A program made the position numbers and the translations under genes. The notes under the pieces were generated by a model that saw nothing but the letters and a program-made list of their open reading frames with translations, was not told where the DNA came from and searched no databases. This document shows positions 42,774 through 51,926 of a stretch of DNA of 64,000 nucleotides, in pieces (positions within the stretch are counted from its first letter, which is position 1; each line of letters opens with the position of its first letter). Source of the stretch: Hymenobacter sp. UV11 (GTDB taxonomy: Bacteria; Bacteroidota; Bacteroidia; Cytophagales; Hymenobacteraceae); contig NZ_SRII01000001.1 of the NCBI RefSeq assembly GCF_004684095.1, positions 124,001 to 188,000 on the forward strand, read 5' to 3'.

Positions 42774-43979
42774 ATGCGCATTTTTCCGCTACTATTAGCT
42801 GGGTTACTTACCATTGCCCTTGGCGCTTCGGCCCAAACCCCGCCCGGCGACCCGCCTTTGGCGGTAAAGCCTCCCAAGACACCCAAGCGCATTACCATTT
42901 TGCCCGTGCCCGTGCTGTTTTATCAGCAGGAAACCGGCGCTGGCTACGGCCTGGGCGGCTTGCTGAGTGGCCGGTTGGGCACCGACACGCTCACGCGTGC
43001 CTCCAACGCCCGCGTGCAGTTCTGGACCACCCAGAAAAGCCAGTCGCTCATACAGTTTGTGCACACCATCTACTCGCCCGGCGAGAAGTACTACCTGAAC
43101 GGCGAAATCAGCTCGTATAAGAACCGGCTCTACTACTTCGGCATCGGCAACGACGCGCCGGCGGTAACAAACGACCATCGCTCGTTCCTGGATTTTCAGC
43201 TGTTTATCATCAACCAGCGCGTTCAGAAAAGCATTGCCCGCAATCAGTTTCTGGGCCTGCAATACCGCCTGTCGAGGGTCTATAACCTGAGCCAGGCGCA
43301 GGGCCGCATAAATGACGACGGCGATGCAATTCCGCCAACGAATACGGCCACGCAAAACTACTTCTACCAAGACCCGCGCCTCGACCAGCGCCAGCGCCTC
43401 AATTTCAGCCTCTCGGGCATTGGCCCGGTGTATACCCTAGACAGCCGCGACGTGGCTCTGGCTGCCTCCAAAGGCAACCTGCTCGATTTGCAGGTGATGT
43501 TCAACGGCGGCTTTGTGGGCTCCGACTACAACTTCGTGCGCTATCAGGTTGACGCCCGCCACTACCAGCGCATCTTCAGCGATAAGACTATCCTAGCGCT
43601 GCAGTTTCTGGGGCAGTTTCACTCGGGCAATGTGCCGTGGTACGGGCTGGCCGGCATCGGGGCCAACCTGGGCGGCACGCTCTACGACAACGCGAATATT
43701 ATGCGCGGCATTTACGAGCAGCGCTTCCGCGACCGGCAGCTGGTGAGTGCCCAGGCCGAGCTACGCCAGCACTTGTTTTGGCGCCTCGATGGGGCGGCTT
43801 TCATTGGCGCGGGCCAGGTAGGCTACAACCTCAAAGACTACACGCTCGATGGCCTGCACGCAGCCGGCGGCGCTGGCGTGCGCTTCAACTTTATCCGCCG
43901 CGACCGGGTGAACCTGCGCTTCGACTACGCATTCGGCACCGACCCTGGCTTTTACTTCGCCATCGGCGAGGCTTTCTAA
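42774..43979 (+). CDS. BamA/TamA-like outer-membrane protein (D15 family)
   Basis: This is a 401-residue outer-membrane barrel. The start at ATG 42774 gives a signal peptide (MRIFPLLLAGLLTIALGASAQ); the upstream open frame lacks one. Sequence features include ILPVPVLFYQQETGAGYGLGG, FSLSGIGPVYTLDSRDVALA, and a closing segment GAGVRFNFIRRDRVNLRFDYAFG. The last is the RxD-type surface-antigen pattern, followed by GFYFAIGEAF. No POTRA domains are present, so this is a short D15-like protein, not BamA itself. It may act as a surface transporter or lipoprotein-related barrel. Confidence 0.85.
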   Translation: MRIFPLLLAGLLTIALGASAQTPPGDPPLAVKPPKTPKRITILPVPVLFYQQETGAGYGLGGLLSGRLGTDTLTRASNARVQFWTTQKSQSLIQFVHTIYSPGEKYYLNGEISSYKNRLYYFGIGNDAPAVTNDHRSFLDFQLFIINQRVQKSIARNQFLGLQYRLSRVYNLSQAQGRINDDGDAIPPTNTATQNYFYQDPRLDQRQRLNFSLSGIGPVYTLDSRDVALAASKGNLLDLQVMFNGGFVGSDYNFVRYQVDARHYQRIFSDKTILALQFLGQFHSGNVPWYGLAGIGANLGGTLYDNANIMRGIYEQRFRDRQLVSAQAELRQHLFWRLDGAAFIGAGQVGYNLKDYTLDGLHAAGGAGVRFNFIRRDRVNLRFDYAFGTDPGFYFAIGEAF

Positions 43980-43997
43980 GCCCGCTCGCCGCTGTTG

Positions 43998-44044
43998 GCA
44001 GAAAGCCGCGCCATCCAACCGGATGGCGCGGCTTTCTGCTTTTT
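43998..44044 (+). terminator. Strong hairpin terminator
   Basis: A perfect 19-bp stem, GCAGAAAGCCGCGCCATCC with GGATGGCGCGGCTTTCTGC, closes an AACC loop and is followed by TTTTT. It lies 18 bases after the D15-like gene stop, a clear rho-independent terminator. Confidence 0.95.
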
Positions 44045-44207
44045 GACTAATAATATTAGCTAAACATTTGCTGAAAATAAAAATTTATTAATCAGTAACT
44101 TAAATTGAAGGATAGCAGCATTGTCTGTTGGTTTAGCTAGGCAATAGCAAAAAAAAAGTGTGCGAAGCCTCATCCTTGCGCGCACTCGGGCGTACACTGG
44201 TTTCACT

Positions 44208-45446
44208 ATGGACCAACTTGCCACGCCAGCCCGCTTTCACGCCACGCGTGAAGCGATGGCCACCGCTCCGCCGGCCCTGCTGCCTCACCCTCCAACCGAA
44301 GAGCAGCTCTTACGCCAACTTGAACGGACGCTGCACCGCCAGCTGCCTGCCCCGTGCGCGGCGCTGCAAGCCTGCGTCATTATTCCGGCCAAGGATGAGG
44401 CCACCAACCTGCCGGCCACGCTGGCAGCATTGGCCGCTCAGACTACCCTCAGCGGGCAGGCCCTGCCAACTGGCATGATAGAAGTACTGGTGCTGGCTAA
44501 TAATTGCCTCGACCGCACGGCGGCTACCGTGCGCCAGGCCGCTCGCCGACACCCCAACCTAGTGTTGCACGTGGCCGAAGTGCAGCTACCCCACCCCCAG
44601 GCCCACGTGGGCCGGGCGCGCCGCCTGCTGCTCGACGAAGCCGCCCAGCGCCTCGAAGCCACCATCGGGCCTACGGGCGTATTGCTGAGCACCGATGCTG
44701 ACACGCTGGTGGCCTCCACCTGGCTGGCCGCTACCCTACACGAAATAGAGTTGGGCGCCGAGGCCGTGGGCGGCCGCATTCTTACCCAAACTGCTGCCAC
44801 TACCGAGCGCTGCCCCGTGCGGCGCACCCAGCTGAGCGATGCGGCCTACCGGGTGCTGCTCCGCCAGCTCGAAGACCAGATTGACCCCTGCACGGCCGAC
44901 CGCTGGCCCAGCCACCACCAGCATTACGGCGCCAGCCTGGCCCTCACAGTGCGGGCCTATCGGCGGGTAGGCGGGCTGCCGGTGGTTCCTTTTCTGGAAG
45001 ATGAGGCGCTGTGGCAATTACTATTGCAGCAAGACCTGCCGGTGCGCCACAGCCCGCACGTGCAGGTGTATACCTCGGCCCGCCGCTGTGGCCGCGTGGA
45101 GGTGGGCCTGTCGTGGCAGTTGCGCGAGTGGGCCAACCTGACCGCGCAACAGCGCGAGCCGCACGTGCCCTGCCCACACGAGTTGGTGCGGGTGTGGCGC
45201 GCGCGCCACCGCCTGCGCGCCTGGTGGCAGCAAGGCGCCCACGCTGCTGGCCCCGAGCTGGCACGACTAGCCCGCGCCGTAGAAGTGCCTACCGGCGACC
45301 TGCTAATGCAAGCGCGCCAGGCCCGCACCTTCGGCCAGCTTTGGCAATGGGTGGAGGCCACGCGCGGCGCCGTGCTGCCCGTGCCGCTCAGCGGCGCCTT
45401 GCGCGACCTGCGCACCTACCTGCGCGAGGGCGTTGCGGGAGCCTAG
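44208..45446 (+). CDS. Glycosyltransferase family 2
   Basis: This is a cytoplasmic GT-A glycosyltransferase of about 412 residues from ATG 44208; a GTG at 44160 would give 428. The GT2 motifs are visible: ACVIIPAKDEATNLP, the aspartate in LVLANNCLDRTAAT, and the metal-binding DxD in LLSTDADTLV. Its acceptor region begins VGGRILTQTAATT. The C-terminal half is helical and rich in Arg/Trp. It faces the three-gene minus-strand group MT, PIG-L and acyl-CoA dehydrogenase, ending 98 bases from the methyltransferase stop. I recall that in other bacteria these four families cluster. The donor and acceptor are unknown. Confidence 0.88.
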   Translation: MDQLATPARFHATREAMATAPPALLPHPPTEEQLLRQLERTLHRQLPAPCAALQACVIIPAKDEATNLPATLAALAAQTTLSGQALPTGMIEVLVLANNCLDRTAATVRQAARRHPNLVLHVAEVQLPHPQAHVGRARRLLLDEAAQRLEATIGPTGVLLSTDADTLVASTWLAATLHEIELGAEAVGGRILTQTAATTERCPVRRTQLSDAAYRVLLRQLEDQIDPCTADRWPSHHQHYGASLALTVRAYRRVGGLPVVPFLEDEALWQLLLQQDLPVRHSPHVQVYTSARRCGRVEVGLSWQLREWANLTAQQREPHVPCPHELVRVWRARHRLRAWWQQGAHAAGPELARLARAVEVPTGDLLMQARQARTFGQLWQWVEATRGAVLPVPLSGALRDLRTYLREGVAGA

Positions 45447-45544
45447 AATAAATTTGTGAGCCCGCACGTCGCTGCCACGGCGCATGGTGGGGGTAGGAGA
45501 TTTTAGCACGTCATTCCGCGCTTGATTCGCTCAGCGCCACCTGC

Positions 45545-46135
45545 TTAAGTTACCTTCTCAAATAAATCGAGCCGGTACTTGTCGGCGCGGTGGCCGTGCA
45601 GGTGCTTGAGCACGTCAGTCTTTTGCAGGAAAAAATCGTGCACTTCGTCGCCGGTCTGGGGGTAGTCGGGCACTACGGGCGTCCAGTGCACCAGCAGCAG
45701 CTGCGCGCCGGGGGGTAGGGCGGCCAGCATAAGGTCGGCGGCGCGGGCCAGGTCGGCGGGCGACCAGTAGTAACCCACTTCCGAGAGCAGTATCAGGTCG
45801 AATTGACCTTCTGGAAACTCGTTGGGCACGTGCAGTTTTTGCAGCGTAACCTGCGGCAATTGAGCGCAGCGCTGCCGCGCCTGCGACAGGGCGGCCTCGC
45901 TCACATCCACGCTCAGCAGTTGGCCGCAGCGCGTGGCTAATTGCGCCGTGAGCACGCCAATGGAGCAGCCAATCTCGAAGGCCCGCTCGTAGCGCGATTT
46001 GGGCAAGGCGGCTAGCGTGTCGGCGTATTTCGTGCGTTCGTAGGGGCTACTGGCGAAGGCCCAGGGGTCTTCATTGGCCCGGTATACGTCGTCGAAGTAG
46101 TTGGGGTCAAGCGTGTTAGGTTGGTTGGAGTTCAT
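45545..46135 (-). CDS. SAM-dependent methyltransferase (NodS-like)
   Basis: This is a 196-residue class I methyltransferase. Motif I is FEIGCSIGVLTAQLA; the acidic residue at the end of strand 2 is in LLSVDVSEAAL. Motif IV is FDLILLSEVGYYWS, as in NodS/Methyltransf_23-type enzymes that methylate amino sugars or small metabolites. The N-terminal NYFDDVYRANEDPWAF is characteristic of this group. Its start codon overlaps the stop of the PIG-L gene by 4 bases, so the two are translated together, as expected if deacetylation and N- or O-methylation are consecutive steps. The iterated 11-mer is at 45710. Confidence 0.88.
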   Translation of the reverse strand: MNSNQPNTLDPNYFDDVYRANEDPWAFASSPYERTKYADTLAALPKSRYERAFEIGCSIGVLTAQLATRCGQLLSVDVSEAALSQARQRCAQLPQVTLQKLHVPNEFPEGQFDLILLSEVGYYWSPADLARAADLMLAALPPGAQLLLVHWTPVVPDYPQTGDEVHDFFLQKTDVLKHLHGHRADKYRLDLFEKVT

Positions 46136-46875
46136 AGGGGTAGGGAGGCTTCGATGAACACTTCGGTGGGTTGAGCAAAATGCGCCAGCATAGCTTCCGA
46201 TAGCAAAAAGCCGCTCGGGTCGTCGGTGATGGTGCCGGGCGCCAGCTGCGAGCGGTGGGCCGCAATGGCGCGCTGCTTTTGAGCCAGCACGCTGCTTATA
46301 TCGAGCCGAAAACCGGTGCCTTCACCAGGCTGGGGCAGGTCGGCGGGCGCGGCGCGCTCCCAGGCCCACACCACGTATTCGAGGCGGCGCGGGGGGGTAG
46401 GGAGCCGGCCCAGGGCGGCGGCCGTGAGCAGGCTGCTGGCGCGGTGGTCGGGGTGCGGGTCGCGCCGCCAGGGCACCAGCACGGTGTCGGCTTGTTGCAC
46501 CGTGATGAAGGCTGACAGCTGGTCGGCAGCGGCTTCAAAGGCGGGGCCGTTGCTGGGCACCTGGCTATCGGGCAGGCCCAGGTAGAGCACGTCGGTTTCG
46601 TCGGCATCCAGCACGGCCAGCGCGTGGCGCAGCTCGGCGTAGCGCAGCTCGCGGCGGGCGGCGGGCGAAAACTCCTGCGAGTGCGGGTGCGACATGGTGC
46701 CATCGCTCACCAGCGCGGCGGCTACTGGCTGGCCCGCCTGGCGCAGCAGGGCCACTAAGCCGCCGCAGCCCAGGGCCTCATCGTCGGGGTGCGGAATAAC
46801 GATAACGGTGCGCCCCAGCGTGGCCGCGTAGCTGGCCGGCCGCAGGGGGTAAGAGGCGAAAAGTAAATCGGACAT
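46132..46875 (-). CDS. PIG-L/LmbE family deacetylase
   Basis: This is a 247-residue zinc-dependent N-deacetylase. The catalytic motif PHPDDE (28-33) and the distal ligand region HPDH (141-144) are both present, so it is likely active. The family removes N-acyl groups from GlcNAc-containing substrates (MshB, BshB, PIG-L). It stands between an acyl-CoA dehydrogenase gene (62 bases upstream) and a methyltransferase (4-base overlap). I recall fused PIG-L/methyltransferase proteins in some proteobacteria, which supports a joint pathway. The iterated 11-mer is at 46391. Confidence 0.92.
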   Translation of the reverse strand: MSDLLFASYPLRPASYAATLGRTVIVIPHPDDEALGCGGLVALLRQAGQPVAAALVSDGTMSHPHSQEFSPAARRELRYAELRHALAVLDADETDVLYLGLPDSQVPSNGPAFEAAADQLSAFITVQQADTVLVPWRRDPHPDHRASSLLTAAALGRLPTPPRRLEYVVWAWERAAPADLPQPGEGTGFRLDISSVLAQKQRAIAAHRSQLAPGTITDDPSGFLLSEAMLAHFAQPTEVFIEASLPL

Positions 46876-46937
46876 GCCGGGTAATCAGTCAGCTAAAACA
46901 GTCCTTGAAAAATTATTAATTCTAAAAACCCCTACCC

Positions 46938-48227
46938 CTACCACAGCTGGTAAGTTGGCTTGTCCGAGGCCAGGGCGAAGCGGCCGATGTCGGCCTGGGC
47001 AGCGTCGGGGGCGGGCTGGCGTAGGTAGTGGGTGAGGTCGCGGTGCAGGCGCTCGAAGGGCTCGGGCTGGAGCAGGCCGCGCGCGCCTACACTACGCTCG
47101 GCCAGGCGCAGGGTTTGCAGGCAAATGTCTTCGGTGGTGGTGCGCAGCGCGTTAACGTAGGCCGCCAGGGCTTCGAGGCGGGCGGGCGGCGGCATCTCGG
47201 CTGGGGTGGGGGGTAGGGCGGCGTGCTCGGCGGCGCCGCGCAGCCAGCGCTGGCCGGCTTCGTGCAGCAGCAGCATTTCGCCCAGGCGCTGGCGCTGGTA
47301 GGGGTCGTCGGTGCGGCCCAGGCGGCGCAGGAAGCGGCGGGTTTCGTCAAGCACAGCCGCAGCCCCGCCCAGCTGCACGGCCGCGAAGCGCGCCGCCCCG
47401 CCCCCAAACCACGGGGCGCGGTAGTAGTCGTTAGGCTGGCCAATGAGGTCCTCCGTCCCAATTTCAAGGCCCGTGAAATCGGCCCGGAAGCTGGCCGTGG
47501 CCCGCATGCCCAAGGGGCGCCAAAAGCTGCGGTCCAGCACCGGCGGCTGCTCGTCGGCGCGCAGCAGCACCAGCTGCCAGCCGGTGAGCAGGGGGGTAGG
47601 GGCGGGCACGGGTAGCGGGCTAGGTCCCTGGTCGCGGCGCACGGCGGGCGCGGGCGGCGCGACCAGCATGCCGGTCAGCACCGGCCGCGTGATGTGGCCC
47701 GAGCCCGAAGCAAACGTCTTGGCCCCGCGCAGGCGGTAGTGGCCCGGCGCGGCCGGCAGTGGCTCTAGGTGCACGCCCTCGGCTGGGTTTTCGGTGTTCC
47801 AAACGCCGAAGACGTGGCCGGCGCGGGCGTCGGCGGCGGCGCGGGCTATCTGGGCTGCGGTACCGAAGCAACGTACTAACAGTAAAGCATTCACGTGGCC
47901 TTCCCAGAGCCGGCCCACCGCCAGGTTGCCGCGCCCGATATGGTAGAGTGCCTGCAGCAGCGCCAGCGCGGCGGCCGGCTCGCCCAGGCCCGCGCCGCCC
48001 ATGCTGGGGGATAGGGCAGCCGTGAGCAGGCCCGCCTCGCGCAGCCACGTCATCTCCTGGGCCGGAAAGCCGCCGATGGTGTCGGTGGCCGCGGCCTGGG
48101 CCAGCAGGCGCGGAGCCAGCTGCGCCGCCGCCACTACCACGCTGGCGGGCGTGGCGGGGGTAGGCGCGGCGGCGTCGGGCAGCGGTGGGGGGATAGGCGG
48201 GGCGGTGGCGGGCGTGAATTCAGTCAT
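46938..48227 (-). CDS. Acyl-CoA dehydrogenase family protein
   Basis: This is a 429-residue flavoprotein. The acyl-CoA dehydrogenase fold is recognised from the helical N-domain (LLAQAAATDTIGGFPAQEM, AAALALLQALYHIGRG). The middle domain has the family's FAD/substrate loop (HYRLRGAKTFASGSGHITRP). The C-terminal helix bundle has RSVGARGLLQPEPFERLHRDL. The usual catalytic glutamate is not obvious, as in several side-branch members that oxidise amines or nitroalkanes, or act on peptide-bound substrates. It is the first gene of a three-gene minus-strand unit. Two copies of the iterated 11-mer (47208 and 47591) lie inside. Confidence 0.85.
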   Translation of the reverse strand: MTEFTPATAPPIPPPLPDAAAPTPATPASVVVAAAQLAPRLLAQAAATDTIGGFPAQEMTWLREAGLLTAALSPSMGGAGLGEPAAALALLQALYHIGRGNLAVGRLWEGHVNALLLVRCFGTAAQIARAAADARAGHVFGVWNTENPAEGVHLEPLPAAPGHYRLRGAKTFASGSGHITRPVLTGMLVAPPAPAVRRDQGPSPLPVPAPTPLLTGWQLVLLRADEQPPVLDRSFWRPLGMRATASFRADFTGLEIGTEDLIGQPNDYYRAPWFGGGAARFAAVQLGGAAAVLDETRRFLRRLGRTDDPYQRQRLGEMLLLHEAGQRWLRGAAEHAALPPTPAEMPPPARLEALAAYVNALRTTTEDICLQTLRLAERSVGARGLLQPEPFERLHRDLTHYLRQPAPDAAQADIGRFALASDKPTYQLW

Positions 48228-48362
48228 TTAAAAGGGCGCGTGCGTGAGCAGACGATTAAGATACCATAACTCCAAACCAGGCCTGGTAGTTGCCGGCCGG
48301 GGGCCGGGCGGCTGTTTTCAGTTTTTCTGGTTTTCGGGTCCGGCTGCCCCGGTTAGCGGGAC

Positions 48363-48370
48363 TACCTTTG
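48363..48370 (+). promoter_or_regulatory. -7 promoter element (TACCTTTG) of purH
   Basis: TACCTTTG ends 92 bases before the purH ATG. The intervening leader has no obvious riboswitch fold that I can identify. Confidence 0.5.
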
Positions 48371-48461
48371 CGGCGCCAAGCCCTTACCGCGGTTGGCCGG
48401 GTAGGGGGGAGGCAGTATTTGCGCTCCGCACAGCATTTTACCCCCCAAACTTTCCCTGCCA

Positions 48462-50027
48462 ATGTCCGCCGCTCGCCCCATTCGCGCCGCCCTGCTTTCC
48501 GTGTACCACAAAGACCGGCTGGCCCCGCTGGTTGCCACCCTGCGCCGTCTGGGCGTCACGCTCTACTCCACGGGTGGCACCCAGAAATTTCTCGAAGAGC
48601 AAGGTGCTGAGGTAATTGCCGTAGAAGACCTCACCGGCTTCCCCGAAGTATTTGGTGGCCGCGTGAAAACGCTGCACCCTAAGGTATTCGGCGGTATTCT
48701 GCACCGCCGCCACGAGGCTGCCGACCTGGCCCAAGCCGAGCAGCACGGTATTCCGCCCATTGATTTGGTAGTGGTCGATTTGTACCCGTTTGAGGAAACC
48801 GTGGCCAGCGGCGCCCCCGAAGAAGAGGTGATTGAGAAAATCGACATCGGCGGCATTGCGCTGCTGCGTGCCGCCGCCAAAAACTACCGCGACGTGCTCG
48901 TGGTCAGCTCGCGCGACCAGTACGAGGCCGTGACTCAGCTACTCGAAGAAACGAATGGCAGCCCCAGCTACGATGACCGCCGCCGCTACGCCGCTGCCGC
49001 CTTCGCCACCACCAGCCACTACGATACCGAGATTCAGAAATACGTGCGCCAAGGCACCGAAACGGCTTCGTGGACGAAAACTTCCTTTAGCGTTAATGTG
49101 GAGAATAGCGCTGGCACTTCCGTTAGAACTCCGCTCCGCTATGGTGAAAACCCGCACCAGGCGGGTGCCTTTATTGGCGACCTCGCGGCGCTGTTTGACC
49201 AGCTGCACGGCAAGCAGCTGAGCTATAATAATTTGGTAGACGTGGACGCGGCCGTGCAGCTCATGCGCGAGTTTGCGGGCGGGCCGCCGGCCGTGGCCAT
49301 CCTCAAGCACACCAACGCTTGCGGCGTGGCCCAGGCCGCCGACCTGCACGCGGCCTACGTTAATGCCCTGGCCTGCGACCCGGTTTCGGCCTTCGGCGGC
49401 GTTATTATCGTGAACCAGGAAGTGGACCTGGCCACCGCGCAGGAGCTGAGCAAGCTGTTCTTTGAAGTGCTCATCGCGCCCAGCTTCGCGGCCGATGCGC
49501 TGCCCGTTTTGCAGAGCAAGAAAAACCGCATTTTGCTGAAGCAGAAGCCAGTTAACTTCCCTGCCAAACTCTTCAAAACCCTGCTCAACGGCGTAATTGA
49601 GCAGGATGCCGACCTGACTACCGAGACGGCCGCGGACTTCCGCACCGTGACCAAGTCGGCCCCTACCCCCGACGAAACGGCCGCCCTGGAGTTTGCTGGC
49701 AAAATTTGCAAGCATACCAAGAGCAACACCATTGTACTGGCTCGCGCCGGCCAGCTGCTGGCCTCGGGCGTAGGCCAGACCTCGCGCGTAGACGCCCTGC
49801 GCCAAGCCATCGAAAAGGCCGCTAGCTTCGGCTTCGACCTGCACGGCGCCGTGATGGCTTCCGACGCGTTTTTCCCCTTTCCCGACTGCGTCGAAATTGC
49901 GGCCGCGGCCGGCGTGCGCGCCGTGGTGCAGCCCGGCGGCTCCATCAAAGACCAGGACTCGATTGATGCCTGCGACCGCCTGGGTATGGCGATGGTGCTG
50001 ACCGGCGTGCGCCACTTTAAGCACTAG
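48462..50027 (+). CDS. purH: Bifunctional AICAR transformylase/IMP cyclohydrolase
   Basis: This 521-residue enzyme carries out the last two steps of IMP synthesis. The N-terminal cyclohydrolase domain has ALLSVYHKDRLAPLVATL, YSTGGTQKFLEE, EVFGGRVKTLHP and the DLYPFEETVA segment. The C-terminal transformylase domain carries RYGENPHQAGAF, LKHTNACGVA and SDAFFPFPD, ending GVRHFKH. Length is slightly above the usual 510. The leader is about 90 bases and has a TACCTTTG promoter. A large antisense open frame over the gene is a GC artefact. Confidence 0.97.
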   Translation: MSAARPIRAALLSVYHKDRLAPLVATLRRLGVTLYSTGGTQKFLEEQGAEVIAVEDLTGFPEVFGGRVKTLHPKVFGGILHRRHEAADLAQAEQHGIPPIDLVVVDLYPFEETVASGAPEEEVIEKIDIGGIALLRAAAKNYRDVLVVSSRDQYEAVTQLLEETNGSPSYDDRRRYAAAAFATTSHYDTEIQKYVRQGTETASWTKTSFSVNVENSAGTSVRTPLRYGENPHQAGAFIGDLAALFDQLHGKQLSYNNLVDVDAAVQLMREFAGGPPAVAILKHTNACGVAQAADLHAAYVNALACDPVSAFGGVIIVNQEVDLATAQELSKLFFEVLIAPSFAADALPVLQSKKNRILLKQKPVNFPAKLFKTLLNGVIEQDADLTTETAADFRTVTKSAPTPDETAALEFAGKICKHTKSNTIVLARAGQLLASGVGQTSRVDALRQAIEKAASFGFDLHGAVMASDAFFPFPDCVEIAAAAGVRAVVQPGGSIKDQDSIDACDRLGMAMVLTGVRHFKH

Positions 50028-50045
50028 CGCCGTATAAGGAGTGCC

Positions 50046-50163
50046 CATTTGTCCTTGCGAGCGCAACGAAGTGGCGCGCGGCAATTGCACCGGAACGATA
50101 CCCAAACGAGTCGTTCCGGTGCGATTGCCGCGCGCCACTTCGTTGCGCTCGCAATGATAAATG
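50046..50163. repeat. Long palindrome, family B, copy 1
   Basis: 53-bp arms (50046-50098 and 50111-50163) have a few mismatches. The core words are TTGCGAGCGCAACGAAGTGG and CGCGCGGCAAT. It fills the gap between purH and the antiporter and ends close to the antiporter start. A copy of the iterated 11-mer follows it at 50179. Confidence 0.88.
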
Positions 50164-50194
50164 GTTTCGTTAGCCCATCCCTACCCCCCGTTCT

Positions 50195-51790
50195 ATGCAC
50201 GAAATCGAACTACTCGTTATCCTCCTGGCCGTGACCACGGCGCTGGCCGAGGTGGCCAACCGGCTGCGCATTCCATACCCCGTGCTGCTGGTGCTGGCGG
50301 GCCTGGCGCTGAGCCTGTTGCCGGGCCTGCCGCCGGTGTCACTGGCGCCAGAGCTGGTGTTTTTCGTGTTTCTGCCGCCGCTGCTGTACTCGTCGGCCTG
50401 GCAGCTGTCGTGGTCGGCTTTTAAGAGCGAGATTCGGCCGATTGGGCTGCTGGCTATAGGCTGCGTATTGTTTTCGCTGGTGCTGGTGGCGGCCGTGGCG
50501 CACTACATTTTGCCTGGTTTTGGCTGGGGGCCGTCCTTTGTGCTGGCGGCCATTATTGCGCCCACCGATGCCGTATCGGCCGCGGTGGCCACCAAGGGTC
50601 TACCCATCTCGCGGCGCATCATTGCCATTCTGGAAGGCGAAAGCCTGGTGAACGATGCCACTGGCCTCATTGCCTACCGCTACGCGGTGGCGGCGATAAT
50701 CACGGGGCAGTTTGCGCTGGGCGTGGCGGCCGGGCAGCTGGTGCTGGTGGCGGCCACGGGCGTGGGGGTAGGGCTGGCGGTGGGCGGCATATTTTACCTG
50801 GTGCACCGCCTCTCGCGCACTAGCGTCACCGTCGATACCAGCCTGGGCCTGCTCACGCCCTACGCGGCCTACCTGCTGGCCGAAACGGCGGGCGGCTCGG
50901 GCGTGCTGGCCGTGGTGGCGGCGGCCCTACTCATGAGCCAATTCTCGGCCCGCATCTTCACCCACGAGGGCCGCTTGCAGTCGGCCGCCGTCTGGGATAC
51001 GCTGTCGTTTCTGCTCAATGGCCTGGTATTTATATTGATAGGCTTGCAGTTGCCGGCCATTGTGGCGGGGGTAGCGCCCGACCTGCGCTGGCCGCTGCTG
51101 GGCTACGGCGTGCTCATCAGCCTGGCGGTGCTGGGAGCGCGCATGCTGTGGGTGTACCCCACTTCCTCGTTGCTGCGCAAGCTGGCGGCCGTTGGCCACT
51201 CCAGGCAGCAGCAGCTTTCGGCGCGCGAAGTCACGCTTATTGGCTGGGGCGGCATGCGGGGGGTGCTGTCGCTGGCCGCCGCGCTGGCCATACCGCTGGC
51301 CATGCCCACGGGCGCAGGCTTTCCGCAGCGCAACCCCATTTTGCTGCTCACTTTTATTGTTATTCTGATTTCAATACTGGTGCAGGGCCTCACCTTGCGG
51401 CCACTTATTGGCTGGCTGGGGATTGAGGCCGACGACCAGGCCGAGCACGAAGAGCTGGAGTTGCGCCTGCGCCTGACCAGCCAAACCATTGACTACCTGG
51501 CCAGCCCCGCCGCCGCCGACCAGGCCCCGGCCGAAATTCTGACCCGAATGCAGCACCGCTACAGCAAGCGCCTGGAGCGCCTGCGCTACCGCGAAAACTC
51601 GCCCGGCGAGGCCCTGCCTGAGTTGGCCCTTACCCCCTTCCAAAAGCTGCAAGAGGTCATTATTCACTACGAGCGCGGCGTGCTCGACCAGCTGCGGCGC
51701 GAGCAAAGCACCAGCGAAGAAGTACTACGCAAGCTCGAAAACGAGTTGGACTTGGAAGAAGGTCGCCTGGCCCTGGACAAGGCGCAGTGA
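50195..51790 (+). CDS. CPA1 family Na+/H+ antiporter
   Basis: This is a 531-residue membrane antiporter. About 12 hydrophobic helices are seen, starting IELLVILLAVTTALAEVANRL. The transport core includes FVLAAIIAPTDAVSAAVATKGLP and the conserved ILEGESLVNDATGLIAYRYA. The second Asp/Arg-containing helices (GWGGMRGVLSLAAALAIPLA) complete the pattern of CPA1/NhaP-type exchangers. A charged C-terminal cytoplasmic tail of about 130 residues with coiled-coil character follows (EVLRKLENELDLEEGR). It likely controls sodium and pH homeostasis. Its stop codon is part of the inverted repeat at 51787. Confidence 0.93.
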   Translation: MHEIELLVILLAVTTALAEVANRLRIPYPVLLVLAGLALSLLPGLPPVSLAPELVFFVFLPPLLYSSAWQLSWSAFKSEIRPIGLLAIGCVLFSLVLVAAVAHYILPGFGWGPSFVLAAIIAPTDAVSAAVATKGLPISRRIIAILEGESLVNDATGLIAYRYAVAAIITGQFALGVAAGQLVLVAATGVGVGLAVGGIFYLVHRLSRTSVTVDTSLGLLTPYAAYLLAETAGGSGVLAVVAAALLMSQFSARIFTHEGRLQSAAVWDTLSFLLNGLVFILIGLQLPAIVAGVAPDLRWPLLGYGVLISLAVLGARMLWVYPTSSLLRKLAAVGHSRQQQLSAREVTLIGWGGMRGVLSLAAALAIPLAMPTGAGFPQRNPILLLTFIVILISILVQGLTLRPLIGWLGIEADDQAEHEELELRLRLTSQTIDYLASPAAADQAPAEILTRMQHRYSKRLERLRYRENSPGEALPELALTPFQKLQEVIIHYERGVLDQLRREQSTSEEVLRKLENELDLEEGRLALDKAQ

Positions 51791-51853
51791 TAGCAATGAG
51801 CGTAGTTGGCGTGATAAGCCGCTCATCACTTCAACTACGCTCATTACTATCAC
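51787..51853. repeat. Inverted repeat after the antiporter gene
   Basis: Perfect 22-bp arms, GTGATAGCAATGAGCGTAGT followed by TG (51787-51808) and its complement (51832-51853), with a near-complementary loop. The left arm includes the antiporter stop codon. It is not followed by a long T-run, so it is better called a repeat than a terminator. Confidence 0.8.
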
Positions 51854-51878
51854 TACTTTTCTCCACTGGGTTCTATCG

Positions 51879-51886
51879 TACCTTTG
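51879..51886 (+). promoter_or_regulatory. -7 promoter element (TACCTTTG) of mreB
   Basis: TACCTTTG ends 40 bases before the mreB ATG, which itself follows an AGCTATTTAA stretch. Confidence 0.55.
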
Positions 51887-51926
51887 TTTCTTGCTAACGC
51901 TACTTATTCCGCGCGGAGCTATTTAA

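Noticed and set aside
48939..50138. A 399-codon open frame antisense to purH
   Set aside because: It mirrors the purH reading frame and has no recognisable domain or start context. The sense gene is certain.
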